A stretch of DNA of 64,000 nucleotides from Hydractinia symbiolongicarpus (GCF_029227915.1 NC_079882.1:28822001-28886000); one strand, 5' to 3'. Positions 39,202 through 51,074 are shown, counted from the first letter of the stretch. Translations and numbers: made by a program. The notes: generated by a model from the sequence alone, not told the origin.

Positions 39202-39378
39202 TAATTTATATATTATTCAGCTCGATTTTTATTGAGCACTCTATGTAAAAACAAAACAATAAAATATTTATATTTTATTCTACATATATATTTATTGTCA
39301 GAATTTTTTGCGAATTTGCATTGCATTCGAGAAATTAAGTCTCCCAAAAATTTTCATTGACTGATTTGCGAAATTAAT

Positions 39379-39892
39379 GCATGCCTGGCATATGCAAGCA
39401 TACGTTTACTAATTTATTTGAAGATATAACTTTTGATTCAATAACCATTTAAATTTTTTGCTATTTTGCTTTCATGTGCACCAGTTATGCTTGACACATA
39501 CAGGTGGTTGGAGCATGCTGACAGGCTGCCTTATAAGAGGGCGTGCCTGGCACATGCAAGCATACTTATAGCAATCTATTTGAAGATATAACTTTTGATT
39601 CAATAACCATTTAAAATTTTTGCTATTTTGCTTTCATGTGCACCAGTTATGCTTGACACATACAGGTGGTTGGAGCATGCTGACAGGCTGCCTTATAAGA
39701 GGGCGTGCCTGGCACATGCAAGCATACTTATAGCAATCTATTTGAAGATATAACTTTTGATTCAATAACCATTTAAAATTTTTGCTATTTTGCTTTCATG
39801 TGCACCAGTTATGCTTGACACATACAGGTGGTTGGAGCATGCTAACAGGCTGCCTTATAAGAGGGCGTGCCTGGCATATGCAAGCATTTATA
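39379..39892. repeat. 162-bp tandem repeat array
   Basis: A little over three units. GCGTGCCTGGCACATGCAAG recurs at 39541, 39703 and 39865, so the period is 162 bp; the first unit starts near 39379. The units are almost identical, implying recent amplification. A single diverged unit part is at 44007-44080, beyond the DUF4806-like gene. Confidence 0.9.
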
Positions 39893-40609
39893 GCAATCTA
39901 TTCGAAAACATTGTGACAAAAAAATATATAGCTGAAGCTAAATATCAAGTATTTAGTAATTCTTAGTTATAAATCATCATATTTAAAAAGCTGCATGTTT
40001 TGTTCCAAAGCCCATGTAAATTCTTTTAATTTGTTTTGACTTAAAAAATCCAACTTTTCATGAAAAAGGCATATTGACTAAAATTTAATCCCGCGAAATA
40101 TCTGAACTCGATCGATTCGCAAAAAATTGTGACATTTAAGTACTTGAAAGACATTCATAACTATGCAGAAGTGAAAATGCTGATAAATAAACGTAGAGGA
40201 TTGAAAACTTATGATTGTATTGTCTGCTTGAAGGTTCCTTCAATACATTTTGTGCACCTGTGGAATTCTATTAAAAAATAGAGTGCTTGCTTGCTTGATA
40301 AATTACAATTCTTACACTAAAATTATAACAAAAATAAGAAAATTAACTTGGTGATCACTACTTGCTTTATACCAGAGACCTGCACACACCACTAGTATTA
40401 TGTATATATACAAATTAGGTTAAAACTTAGTTATTAAACTTGTAATTATTGCAAAGAGCTGGAAAAAGATTGAGATTTTCTATCAGCCAACTTCATGCCT
40501 CATTCGACAGTCTTACAATCCGGTATTTGATCTTGTCATGTTAAGTCAATATTTAAATCCTTAATTCCCTTGAGTAACCATTGTTTTATATTAGCTATAT
40601 TTGAATAAA

Positions 40610-43536
40610 ATGAGTTGGAGCCGAGCAATATGGTTGGAAAACAAACAAGAAGAAGAAGGTACAATACCAACAGTTTGGATAAAAAATAATTTAGTCTACT
40701 GGCCAAGTTTTTTGAATGTCGAGAAGGCAGCTGCAGAATTAAAAGAACCTACAGCATTATGGCACAAATTTCCACTAGTCCGAGTTAAAATTACAGGAGG
40801 TACGATGCTAAGTGGCTTTACTTCAATTAATTAGTCAAATACAACTTTAAAAAAAACTAATCATGTATCAGAACCATTATATATTATCTTTACAGATAGA
40901 AAACTATGTGAGGAGTTTGATTTCACGGAGGCAGAAACGGATGACGAAGAAGTCATCACAAAAAAACAAAGCTCGCCGTCTTGTGATGTATTGTTTACAA
41001 AAAGTATGATTAATTTTGTATTCCAGAAATTTTTATGCAATTTTTATGCAATTCGTAAAAGCTTGTTACGTTTTTACTTTGTGTATTTCGAAATGTTCAA
41101 AGTTTTCAAACATTTATTTTTGAAAAGCACTGTTGCTATGATTTTTTTATGCAAAAATGAAAACTTTTAGAAAAACCAATACCAAGTGAACCACCAATGA
41201 CATATCGACATATAGAAGATGATGCTCAAGACTCTGGTAAGTGCTTACATAATTTTTTTACAAAATGTTCAAAACAGATTTCTTATTTGTATATACATGT
41301 ACATTCTTTAAGCACAAATATGTGGAATTTAATATGCACAAAGATTAGTACATAAGGCATATTATATACCTTAAGGGTATAAAGTGTGAAAATAAAAAAA
41401 GTGTGGGATTAATTTTAGTCCCTCAATTTTTTTAGATTAGGGCGGAATTAATTAGTGTTAATCGGCAACATTTTTAGGAAGTGCGATTTTAGTGTTTTCA
41501 TGGGATAACAAGTTTCACACTTTTTTATTTTGCACGCTTTTATTCTCGCACTTTTTTATACCCTTAATACAACATTGATATTAAATACCTTTTTTATGTG
41601 CTTACAGACTCATCCATCATGTCACCAGAAGTCAGACCATTGATACAACATCAAAACACAACACCAACACATACACCACCAAATAGTTTAAAGAGGAAGC
41701 ATGTCAGTCCAGTAAGACAAACACCATCTGGATCACAGAATGCAGGTGGAAGTTCTGGAAACGATCCCTTTCCTATGTCGACAGGAAGTAAGTTGTAATT
41801 ACAAAGCAGGATTCAATAAAATAGATATGTTTAAAATATCCCACTGAAATACATGGTATATATATATTTAGTAAATAAAAAATCCAATTATGATTTAGAG
41901 TTTCAGAAGAGGGTATTGTATCTCCTAACCGATATCAGGAATTTGTTGGGAAGACAAAATGAAAAAGCAGCAGAGCCGGACACAGCTCAACCACAGGAGC
42001 CATTTGAACTGCTAAAGAGTGTTCAAGAGCTAATAGAGTTTGAGGAGACATTAAAAGACAAGTCAAACTATGATAGATTGGTCAGTTAAACATTTACATT
42101 CATTTTTTCCCAAAGGATACATGAAACACACTATTTAGCCTGACAGCATGTTCACTTATTCTCGGATCCGGGTTAACATGCTTGGAATTTTCTGATCATT
42201 TTTAACAAAAATGACCAACATATTTAAATTCAGCATCAAAATTTATGGAAACATGCAAATTTTCAAGTTTATACACTAAGTACAACTGCCAAACTTTTGA
42301 TGTTGTATGAAGAAATGACCACACAAATTAACTGCAGTGAAATTTTTTAACTCTTATAAAATTTAAAAACTTTAAATTACAATAAATCCTGTTCTAATAA
42401 TCTCTTGGTATTCTAAATTTCCTATGTTATATAATTTTTGCTGATAAATCCAAATATGCCACTCATTTTTCTCAAAAGTTCCTTGTTTTCTTTTTCAAAA
42501 TTTGATAATGTTAACCTGGATCTGAGAATTCTTACACTTCTAATGAAGTGTGAACACAGCTTAAAGAACTGCCTTTGTTGTCCCTCCTGGAAACAACTAT
42601 AGCTAGCTAAATACTACTTTTCTACTTTTGTGTTTGTGTGCACCTGTAGCTAGAAATATATTTATTGATATATGTTTCATTTTACAGCTATCCCAGTTAT
42701 CAAGAGTTGGTGGCTCAAAAATTCGCGAAAATGTGAAAAATGTTCTGTTAAAGTGAGTCAAAGCATAAGTACCCCTTAGAGAATTTAAAATGTACTAACC
42801 TTTGTTGTGTAGTTTACAGTGGTAGTGGAAAATCACTTTGTTGTGCCCACATGCTTCGTTTCATCTTCTCCATAAAAAAATCGTGCACGAGGTCCAAGAA
42901 TTATTTAATTGAATGAATAGTTTACGGAATGCGGCCCCGCAGCCTAATGGACTCGCAACTATATATTAAATGCGCTTACGATGTCGATTGTTTTACTTTT
43001 ATTCCACTTTCATTATAGAATCATGAATAATGAAGTAATGTCGGCACTCAACATGAAAGGGAAGGGAAAAAGTGAAAAGGTTGGGTTTGCAAGGATGAAC
43101 TTATATAAAGCTGTTGTCGGTTAGTAAAAAAATCCTATTCCTAATATTCAATTTATATATGTGCTTGTAAGCGTTTTAGTTTGTTGTTGTTAATTTATTT
43201 ATTGTCGGTTAAAATATGTACAAATAAATACAATAGCTCTTATTAAAGTGCTAATCCAAACCGACAAGTTTGTATTAAGTTTTTCCCGCCATTTCGAGGG
43301 GTCGACGTTCAGGGGGAAAAATACACATTAATCTGAGGAAATCTATTTGTCCAGCTGTTGTACTGTAAACTACCTCCATCAATATGTGATAAGAATTTTG
43401 TTACGTTGTAGAAACTGTTATCAAACATCAAAAGAATGCGACAGAAGGAGAAGTTCGTGCGTGTACGGCATCAATCCTTAAATATGCACCTGATAGATGT
43501 GGAGGAGCGGGAAGAACTAATGCCGAAGAAAATTAA
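40610..43536 (+). CDS. DUF4806-like protein, 8 exons
   Basis: Exons 40610-40799, 40896-41003, 41171-41236, 41608-41787, 41872-42080, 42688-42752, 43019-43119 and 43412-43536. Every junction is GT-AG and all phases join, giving 347 aa. The N-terminus (SWSRAIWLEN, TIPTVWIKNNLVYWP, ALWHKFPLVRVKITG) matches the opening module usually found in DUF4806 proteins. An acidic stretch (ETDDEE) and a Pro/Ser/Thr-rich linker with KRKH follow. The C-terminal third (PFELLKSVQELIEFEETL, LSRVGGSKIRENVKNVLLK, NLYKAVV, EVRACTASILKYAPDR) resembles DUF4806. Such proteins are amplified in some invertebrate genomes; their role is unknown and no catalytic motif is visible. An intact eight-exon frame argues for recent function. 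It lies inside the candidate 10.3-kb transposon, so it may be cargo or an accessory gene of the element. Confidence 0.75.
41371..41567. mobile_element. TTAA-flanked MITE in intron 3 of the DUF4806-like gene
   Basis: TTAA at 41371-41374 and 41564-41567 encloses inverted ends beginning GGGTATAA, followed by A/T-rich repeats of AGTGTG. TTAA duplication with ends beginning with purines suits Kolobok; piggyBac ends normally begin CCC. At 197 bp it is non-autonomous. The host exons are undisturbed. Confidence 0.75.
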
Positions 43537-43603
43537 ATCGATTAATTTTTAAATAATTTACAACTTTTATATCAGAGAGGATTATAAATTTTTCAAGCGC
43601 CGT

Positions 43604-43609
43604 AATAAA
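43604..43609 (+). terminator. Polyadenylation signal of DUF4806-like gene
   Basis: AATAAA lies 68 bp after the stop codon of the eight-exon gene. Confidence 0.45.
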
Positions 43610-44006
43610 TTCTTCTAGCTTATATTAATTTTGATTGGGTGGCAGAAAATTAGAATGGCAAAATGTTAAAGTGATTTTAGCTCAACAATTTTTAGTGTTT
43701 CTACTAGAGATCGGACTTGTGACTAGTAAAAGTATGGAATATGCATGAGTGGGTGCTTTTTTTAAGGAAATACAGTGCTAATATAATATTCATTATATTT
43801 TTATTGTAATTTTCAACCTCGATTCCTGGACTTCTTGCACCTGGTGAGGACGGTGGCTTTTCACACTTTTTATAAAGTATAGCATCATGATCGTATTTAT
43901 TCGCATCTGGTATCCTTAACAAACACCCTTGTATTCAACTCTGACTTCATTAAGAAAACATACTTTTTCTCTAACCAATGCTTGATTAAAGACTTCGGTG
44001 CAACAG

Positions 44007-44080
44007 TTTTGCTTGACACTTTAGGTGATTTGAGCATACTAACAGGCTGCCTTATCAGGAGGCGTGCCTGGCACATGAAA
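44007..44080 (+). repeat. Single diverged 162-bp repeat part
   Basis: GCTTGACACTTTAGGTGATT, then GCATACTAACAGGCTGCCTT and GGCGTGCCTGGCACATG match the array at 39.4-39.9 kb. It lies between the DUF4806-like gene and the right subterminal array, so the 162-bp repeat bounds that gene on both sides. Confidence 0.75.
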
Positions 44081-44505
44081 TCGCAGCTATAAATTTGCAA
44101 ATACTGCACGTTTAACAACCTCGTCATTGCTGCGTTACATTTTTTGCATTGGGTTGGAACGCTGGAGATTCTCACATAGTACCAGTTGTGAATACTTGAA
44201 ATATCGTTTTTATATTTTGTATTATAAAACTCCGTTAAGTTTCATTTAGGAAGTTTTCAGCGGAGAAGTTGTATATACTGCCGATGTTTATAATAAAAAA
44301 ATGACATATCGTAGAAATGATTTTATTTCTTTTTCGCAATAACCATGTACAAATAACGTAACACAAATATAAGCGTCGGAATCATGCTAGGGAATAGATA
44401 CATGGACATGTAAACTATGGACATATAAAACTGAAGCCACAATGGCGATTATGATTTGATTCGGTCAAGTTTGTCTGTTTCTTAAGGTTGAAAAGACGCT
44501 GAATA

Positions 44506-45008
44506 ACGGTTGCGAGAGCATTTCCAAACGACGTTGATTAGACGTTGTTAGACGTTTTTTCAACGTTGAAAAGACGTTGCGAGAAGTTATTTCAATGTTT
44601 AAAAGACGTAGCGAGACGTTGTTTCAACGTTGAAGAGACGTTGCAGGACGTTGTTTCAACGTAGCTTGCGACGTTGAAAAGACGTTGATTTTACGTTGCA
44701 AATGAAAGTTTTTTTGACGTCTTTTTCCGACGTCTATTCAACGTCGGACATCAACGTCTTTTCAACGTTGAAACAACGTCCTGCAACGTTGTTTCAACGT
44801 TGAAAAGACGTTGCGAGACGTTGTTTCAACGTTGAAAAGACGTTGCGAGACGTTGTTTCAACGTTGAAAAGACGTTGATGTCCGACGTTGAATAGACGTC
44901 GGAAAAAGACGTCAAAAAAACTTTCATTTGCAACGTAAAATCAACGTCTTTTCAACGTCGCAAGCAACGTCTTTTCAACGTTGATTCAACGTTGAAGTGC
45001 CCACTGGG
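44506..45008. repeat. Right subterminal CAACGTTG array with long palindrome
   Basis: Dense repeats of GTTGAAAAGACGTTG. Inside, 44668-44778 and 44847-44958 are inverted copies of about 110 bp sharing AAATGAAAGTTTTTTTGACG and its complement. The array closes with GTGCCCACTGGG at 45008. Confidence 0.85.
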
Positions 45009-45624
45009 ATTAATTTCAAAAATTGGAAATTGGAAATTGTTGTGCAACCTTATGCAATCTATCTATTTATAATTTATTCTCCTCTAAACTAATTAAAGCT
45101 GCGCGAGTAGGTCTATTTCCAACCCTATTCAGGTGAAGGGGGAGCCATAAATAAGTAGGTCTTTGGATTGTAATTTCTAATTTCTTGGAGTTTAAAATAC
45201 CATAAATGACCGATTAAGCGCCGTTGACTTTTGGAACTTTTAGGGTGGACACTTAAACGAACTGGGAGCAGCTTAATTGAGTCCTGGGCTGTTAATGAAA
45301 AATCACTAAAATCACTAATACAGTTTACTTTTTCACTAAGAGTTTTTTCCGTTTTGATACAAAGAAACGCTAATTCAATAATTCTAGTTCCACTTTATTA
45401 TCATCTTCACCATCTTCATCACAGCGTGTTATATGACTTGTGTCCTGCTAGAGCAACTACGAAAAAAGCTTGCTGAATACTCTCACTTAGAGATGAAAAT
45501 AATTCATACCTGCGCTTTTAAATTTTCTTCGTTATGCTGAAATATATGTATAATATAATATATAAACACACTAACCTGGAAAAAAATGATATAGAGCTTT
45601 GACACATTTACCCCTTTTAATAGA

Positions 45625-45777
45625 TTTCACAGTTGATACCATCATTTTCATCAGCCGTTTAAAAAAAGCGAATGAAAATTTGTGTCGGATTTCTTTGGCT
45701 ACAGCAAAGAAATCCGACACAAATTTTCATTCGCTTTTTTTAAACGGCTGATGAAAATGATGGTATCAACTGTGAAA
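45625..45777. repeat. Perfect 73-bp palindrome, 7-nt loop
   Basis: Arms 45625-45697 and 45705-45777 are exact reverse complements around GCTACAG. The right arm runs straight into coding remnants (CEMTEDIEEMMQARWDNLS), so the left arm is an inverted copy of the gene's edge. It could be a real foldback or a sequencing or assembly chimera. Confidence 0.95.
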
Positions 45778-47577
45778 TGACTGAAGATATCGAAGAAATG
45801 ATGCAAGCAAGGTGGGACAACCTTTCAATAGTTGAATGCACAATCAAGCGGAAGTAAAAATGTTAAGTCCATCATTATCTTGAAATCCAAAGTCCAATTG
45901 AATAAAGAATCTGTCATTAGTCAATCCAACGATGCTGTTCACACAATTAGTAGCCATAGCGCAAGGGGAAAAAGAAGACATCGAATAATTTTTTGCTTTC
46001 ACACTAACACAAGAGCCGATGTCCCTCTTTAAACATGGCTTAATGAGAAAACCTAACAAGCCCTCATTACGTAAAGCTGCGATGAAATATGATGAAGCAG
46101 TGGGAAAAGTCAATTGAAAATTGATCCTCTTTTCCTAGTCGATGGTTGAGCGCTATTGCATAGAGTTCGTTGGATCAAAAATTTTACTTTTGATGAACTA
46201 TCGCAAGTTTACGTTAGTTACGTTCCACAGCACTATAAATCTTGCCCCATTGTCTTTGATGGGTATGTTGGTCCTAGCGCGAAATCAAATGAGCACATGC
46301 GACGAACAGGTGGTGGAGAACGATGCCCTATTGTTAATGTTGTTGCTTTTAACAAAGTTTCTTTTACCCAAGAGAGCTTTTTCAGTAACGAAGATAACAA
46401 AACACGTTTCATCACGCATATCAGCATAAAATTTCAGGAAGACGGGCAAACAGTGAAAATTTGTGAAAGTGATGCTGATAAAACAATCGTCGCAACAGCA
46501 CTAAAAGAAGCCGAAAAAAACAGCAACCAAAAGCCGTTGTAGCAGTGGTCGATGATACCAATGTCGCAATGATGCTTCTATACCATTGGCAAGAACATCT
46601 GGGAGATGTTTACTTCTTTCAAGAGAGGTTGGATAAAGTTGGAACATCAAAGTTGTCTGTCAGAAATGGAACCCTATCCGAGAGCATATTCTTTTTGTAC
46701 ATGCATTTTGCGGCTGTGATAAAAATTTCAGATACAATCGAAGATGTTCGGGCAGACACCAGAGATGTCGAAGAAGCTGCCATTAAAACGTTTCAAATCA
46801 TTTATTGTGGTAACGACTTGACTAAATTATGCAAACTTAGGTGAGTTTCTTAAATATAATAACATTTATTTACAATATAAAAAGGTTCTCTTCATTTAGT
46901 ATAATCTCAAAGCATGAAAATAGGGTGTTGATCAGAGAAGACTTTGGATACAAACATTACCACCAATATTTCCATATCATTTTGCAGATAACAGAAATAT
47001 CTCGATATATGTTGTAAAGGAAAAATTCATCCTGAAAAGATGCCACCTTCAAAAAGTGCTGCTATTCTACACGGTTTTTGAGTTCATCTACAGATAATGA
47101 ATTAGAAGATATTAGAGGAAGAAGAAGTATAAATTTTTAATCACACAAGTGTCCAAGCAATGTCAGTTAAAGTAGCAATTTCTAGCAAATTGATCCAAGC
47201 AAATGGGGCTGGAAAATCAAAAATTCTCAAATGATGCCAATAAAGACAGATAAACAAGTCGCCCTTAATAACCTCCTAAAAATCATTACATGCAACTGCA
47301 AGGCTACTTCGAAGTCACCCTGTTCCATAAATTTGTGTTCGTGCAGAAAACATGGTCTGAGCTGTATGCAGTCTTGTGGATAATGGCATGGTGAAATATG
47401 TGAAAATAAAGAGGTCCGCTGTCTATAATTCTTCATTTTTAAGGGCAAATCTTATAATGAGTCAGTTAAGCAAAAAAGCCAACCTTCGTCTTATTAATTA
47501 TTCTTTCTTAGGTATGCGATGAAGATGATTTGGAAGATGAAGAAGAGAATAGAAGCATTTTTGATATATTTTGATAC
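45740..47577 (+). pseudogene. Decayed multicopy transposon-borne gene
   Basis: Fragments in shifting frames on the plus strand: MTEDIEEMMQARWDNLSIVE (about 45779); RVRWIKNFTFDELSQVYVSY, then IVFDGYVGPSAKSNEHMRR and ESDADKTIVATALKEAE (46160-46540); VVDDTNVAMMLLYHW (46545-46590) on to FQIIYCGNDLTKLCKLR before a GTGAGT donor (46842); a piece with HPEKMPPSKSAAILHG (about 47020-47080); and an acidic tail DEDDLEDEEENRSIFDIF after an acceptor near 47510. The DAD...VVDDTN pattern is reminiscent of PIN-like folds, but I cannot name the family. Stops and shifts make it non-functional. It is enclosed by the 45198-47963 termini. Confidence 0.5.
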
Positions 47578-48389
47578 ATATTTTTACTTTTTCTATGATG
47601 AAAACTATTAAAGAGAGTCCATGAATTTAAAAATAATGATTTTTGAGAGTTGGTATGAAAATAGTTTTTGTTCTAAATTGACCAACTTTCGTTTTCTGGA
47701 AATCTACCATTTTTAAAATGGGCGCATATCTTATTTTCTACAAATGCTATCGATGAGGATTTTTTTCTGGTCATCTACATATTAAAAGAAGTAAGTGTAC
47801 TAAATTTCAGCTCTATAATTTTTTTCATGGTAAAACACTTAACGACTGGACTAAATCAGCTCCCAGTTTCAGTTTTGGACCTGGTGGGCGCTTAATCGGA
47901 AACCTGGGCGCTTATGAAAAAAGTTTCCTCCAGACCTGGGCGCTTAATCGGCCATTTACGGTATAGATAGCTAATAAAATAATGAGACAAGGTTAATAAT
48001 AGCGCGCAATTACGCGTTCTGTCGTAACACTTTTTACTGATTACAATGGATACAAGTACAATTATGATAGCGTTAAGGGATATTTGTATATCGTTCCCTT
48101 TAATTAGCGCCCTCCTTACGCTCGTTGTACCTTTAAACGCGTAATGTTTCACAATAAAGGCGTTAATACGCCCATAGTGTTTAAACAACGATTTTTTCTA
48201 TGTCTATAGGTTTTATTAAAATAAATTCATTTAAAAAAAAGGTCGTTTAAATATTTTTGATTTATCAAATGACATTTCAAAGTGGATATATTTTTCTTAA
48301 TTTTCAAAATTCTCTTTCATGAAAGTGTTGCAATCCTCTTGTCTTCAAGGCCTCAAATTATGCTGCATTCAGTAAAAAAACGAAGATTC

Positions 48390-49463
48390 CAGTACCGGAT
48401 TTTCTGCGTTTGGTCGAACTTGTTCTAACCAAAACATGGTATCTGTTTAATAAGAACTTCTACACTTAAACAAACGGAGTTGCCATGGGAGGCCCTGCAT
48501 CATCAATAGTCGCAGAAATATACATGCAAGCACACGAGACAACAGCTTTAGTCACATCAGACAGACGTCCAAAGGTTTGGAAAAGATTTGTTCACGACGT
48601 ATTCGTCATAATCAAAAGATCTCATCTAGAAGAGTTCCATGAACACATCAACGGCCTACATCGACAAATCAAATTCACTGTTGAGCTTGAACACGATGGA
48701 AGTATCGCTTTCCTGGACACTTTGGACAAACGCAAGAATGGTTCCCTTTCAGTTTCAGTGTATCGTAAACCAACACACACTGACCAGTACCTTAACGTCG
48801 AGTCAAACCATCAGAAATCTTGCAAATAAAGTGTCATATCTACATTACTGAATCGTGCCAACAGTGTAGTCAGTGACAAACAGGAGAGGAAAATAGAAAT
48901 TTGACGTGTAAGAAATGCATTAATCGCAAATGGATACAGTCATAAAGTCATCACGCAAGTAGAAAATAAAATGAAGAAAAGATGCAACGGAGACAACAAG
49001 GAAACATCAGAGGAATTTATCGCATCAGCATTCCTAGCCTTCTTACCAGGTACCAGCGAGATCCTTCGTCGAGTTTTAAGGCAACACAAGATCAAATGCA
49101 TTCTTAACTCTAAAGACACCCTAAGAAGCACTTTGTCTAAACCAAAACACAAAATAAACCTGGAAGAACAAAGCAATGTTGTTTACGAAATCCCGTGTAA
49201 AGATTGTGATGCAGTGTACATAGGCGAAACAAACATATGCGCGCAGTGAGAAACGGAGATGTGAAGAAAAACGAAATTGCGGACCACAACTGGAGCAGAA
49301 GTCATCAGTTAATTGGGATGAGAAGAAAATCATTGACAGAGAATCCAGAAAAACGGCCAGGAAGATTAAAGAAACCATCAACAGTGTAGAACGTAACAAA
49401 CACATAAACAACATCTCGTATCAACTTCCTGAGATTTGGTTACCAGCCCTAGAGAAAAAGTAG
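48390..49463 (+). pseudogene. Penelope-like retroelement, 5'-truncated and broken
   Basis: Reverse transcriptase part: MGGPASSIVAEIYMQAHE (conserved MGSPxSPxxA region), then VWKRFVHDVFVII, where the usual YVDD-type box reads FVHD, so a catalytic Asp is lost, then FTVELEHDGSIAFLDT and SVYRKPTHTDQYLN, diagnostic of Penelope/Neptune elements. After stops at about 48829 and 48903 comes the linker NKMKKRCNGDN, then a GIY-YIG endonuclease start, NVVYEIPCKDCDAVYIGETN (49180-49236). A stop at 49247 and a shift near 49313 follow, and the family C-terminus (ISYQLPEIWLPALEKK) ends at 49463. The working element would prime reverse transcription at a nick made by its own endonuclease; this copy cannot. 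Confidence 0.85.
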
Positions 49464-49597
49464 TTACCTACATCTAGGTCCGAAAATGTTAATTACTGTA
49501 ATTAACTGTAATTCTCAGCTCGTTTCTGATTGGTTAATTTTTATGAATTTCGATCCTCTGCAATTATATAAATAAATGCACAACATCATTATACTTT

Positions 49598-49640
49598 GCA
49601 TGATGATGGGAGAAGGATCTCCCGAAACGTCGCCTACTAA
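49598..49640 (+). ncRNA. Hammerhead ribozyme-like relic of Penelope terminus
   Basis: TGATGAT is followed by a perfect stem, GGGAGA loop AGGA TCTCCC, then GAAACGTCGCC. This is the order of a hammerhead core: CTGATGA, stem II, GAAA, then the cleavage-site side. Penelope-like elements carry such motifs in their terminal repeats. The C that should precede TGATGA is A here, so activity is doubtful. It lies 135 bp after the end of the Penelope coding remnant. Confidence 0.55.
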
Positions 49641-51074
49641 ACTATCATGTTCAAGAAATGATAAACTTTCCATAGTAATTTGAATACTGAACAGACAAAC
49701 CGAAATAATATCTTCAATAGGATTATTATTGTAAGACCAATCACACAAACTGTCCACACATTGTGCTCAGTTGAGTTTTTCCGCAACCCCTATTTTTAAG
49801 TTTACTGCACGGCAACCGGCACCACGGTTTGCCGCATTTTCAAGCTTGACGGTGGCTTTGATTTTAGTCGTCCGATATGTTGTTTAACGAGCTGCCACTT
49901 ATGTTTATTCTAGCTAGATCTCCCTGTTTGGAATGGAAGGAAGGTCAATTTCAAGAAACAAAGAAAGGGTACGTTTAGATAGTATATCATTATTTTTTAC
50001 ATGTAATGAAGCCATCTTAATACTTTCTGTCCTCACTCCTGATTAATGTGTGGTCAGGTGTAATCGTTTACGCTGCTCAGCCACAAAGGGCAGTTGTTAA
50101 CGTTGTATGACGTGGAAAGAGGGGGACTGGAGAGATAGATAGATGTGCATATTTTACATAGCTAGCCTCACAATTATCGAGGGATATACCCTGTCTAATA
50201 TTTCCAAGAGGGGCCATGGCTTTGCTGGGGAGTCCTGGACTGATTTAATGCTTTCTTTAAGCTACACAATCTCAATTAGGGTCATCGCTCTGCCAGACAA
50301 CTTCCTGGCACATCCAACGGCCCACACAGTGCGCTATCTATCCAATTTCCTTCACATGGCTTGGGTTAACCCGGGGCTATGGTAATATTCAATTGCCCAT
50401 ATTGAATCGCCGCCAAGAGCCAAATTTTTGTAATTATTTTTGTAGGCACGTCACAAGGGATCCGGGATAGTAGACATTGCTATGTTGTAGTTCACACAAT
50501 TGACTTTCTTAGCTGTCAGTAGCATGCACCATGAATGTGTGACACAGTTTACAATTACTATTAATCGCTCCACCAGACCACTTTCATTTACATTATCACA
50601 AAAATGCCATGTTTAAAAATGGCAGTTATATTTGTTCGTTTTGCCATGTTTTAAGGCATCTTTTCAGAATAAGGCCCAGTAAAAAATTTCGTTTGTGAAC
50701 CTAAGGGACCCTGTCCCACCCATTCTATATTCTTCAATAAATTACACTGCCGCCTAAATCTACCATTATGTTTTTTCCAATCCGGCGGCGAAATCCACGT
50801 CAGTATATACTTGACATATTTTGCTTTCCGCACTATAAGGAGTTATCGAGGCATATTGAGAATAACGCTAAATGACGACACAAACCCCTGTTTTGCGGAA
50901 AAAGGATGTCGTTTATCGACTTTTTGCTCTTACAGTCTTAATAAAGGTCTAATCTGAGAGGCAGAAAATGGTTAATATTTTTCTTGTGGAGCAATATTCA
51001 GCACAGGCAGCATAATGTGACTGGGTCCTTTGTAGTGCGGAAAGCTAAGTGTCATTCTGCGGTCACGGTATAAG

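Larger units (their letters stand above)
34693..45008. mobile_element. Candidate 10.3-kb composite DNA transposon
   Basis: The left end begins CCCAGTGGGCAC at 34693 and the right end finishes with its reverse complement at 45008; both are flanked by AT, a possible 2-bp target duplication. Each terminus runs directly into a 0.5-kb array rich in CAACGTTG and GACGT, and neither array has a second terminus of its own, so the two ends belong together. Inside are a 129-bp satellite element (nested), a truncated transposase-domain gene with a kinase tail, 162-bp repeats, a DUF4806-like gene, a TTAA MITE and one more 162-bp unit near 44.0 kb. Long subterminal repeats and 2-4-bp duplications suit the CMC/EnSpm group, although the ends do not start with CACT. 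Two independent one-ended relics remain an alternative. Confidence 0.6.
45198..47963. mobile_element. 2.8-kb TIR transposon with TA duplication, degenerate
   Basis: The left end, TACCATAAATGACCGATTAA, and the right end, whose reverse complement reads TACCGTAAATGGCCGATTAA, are inverted and flanked by TA. Subterminal GGGCGCTTA copies lie near 47887, 47909 and 47938. The right end of the Tigger-type element at 10105 has the same plan (GGGCGTTTA then ATTTACGGTA), so both may belong to TA-targeting pogo-like families. The element carries a decayed gene and a perfect palindrome, and begins 190 bp beyond the larger composite element. Confidence 0.75.

Noticed and set aside
34693-45008. Two independent MITEs instead of one long element
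   Set aside because: Each array has only one terminus, so a single element is simpler; this is kept as an alternative, not excluded.
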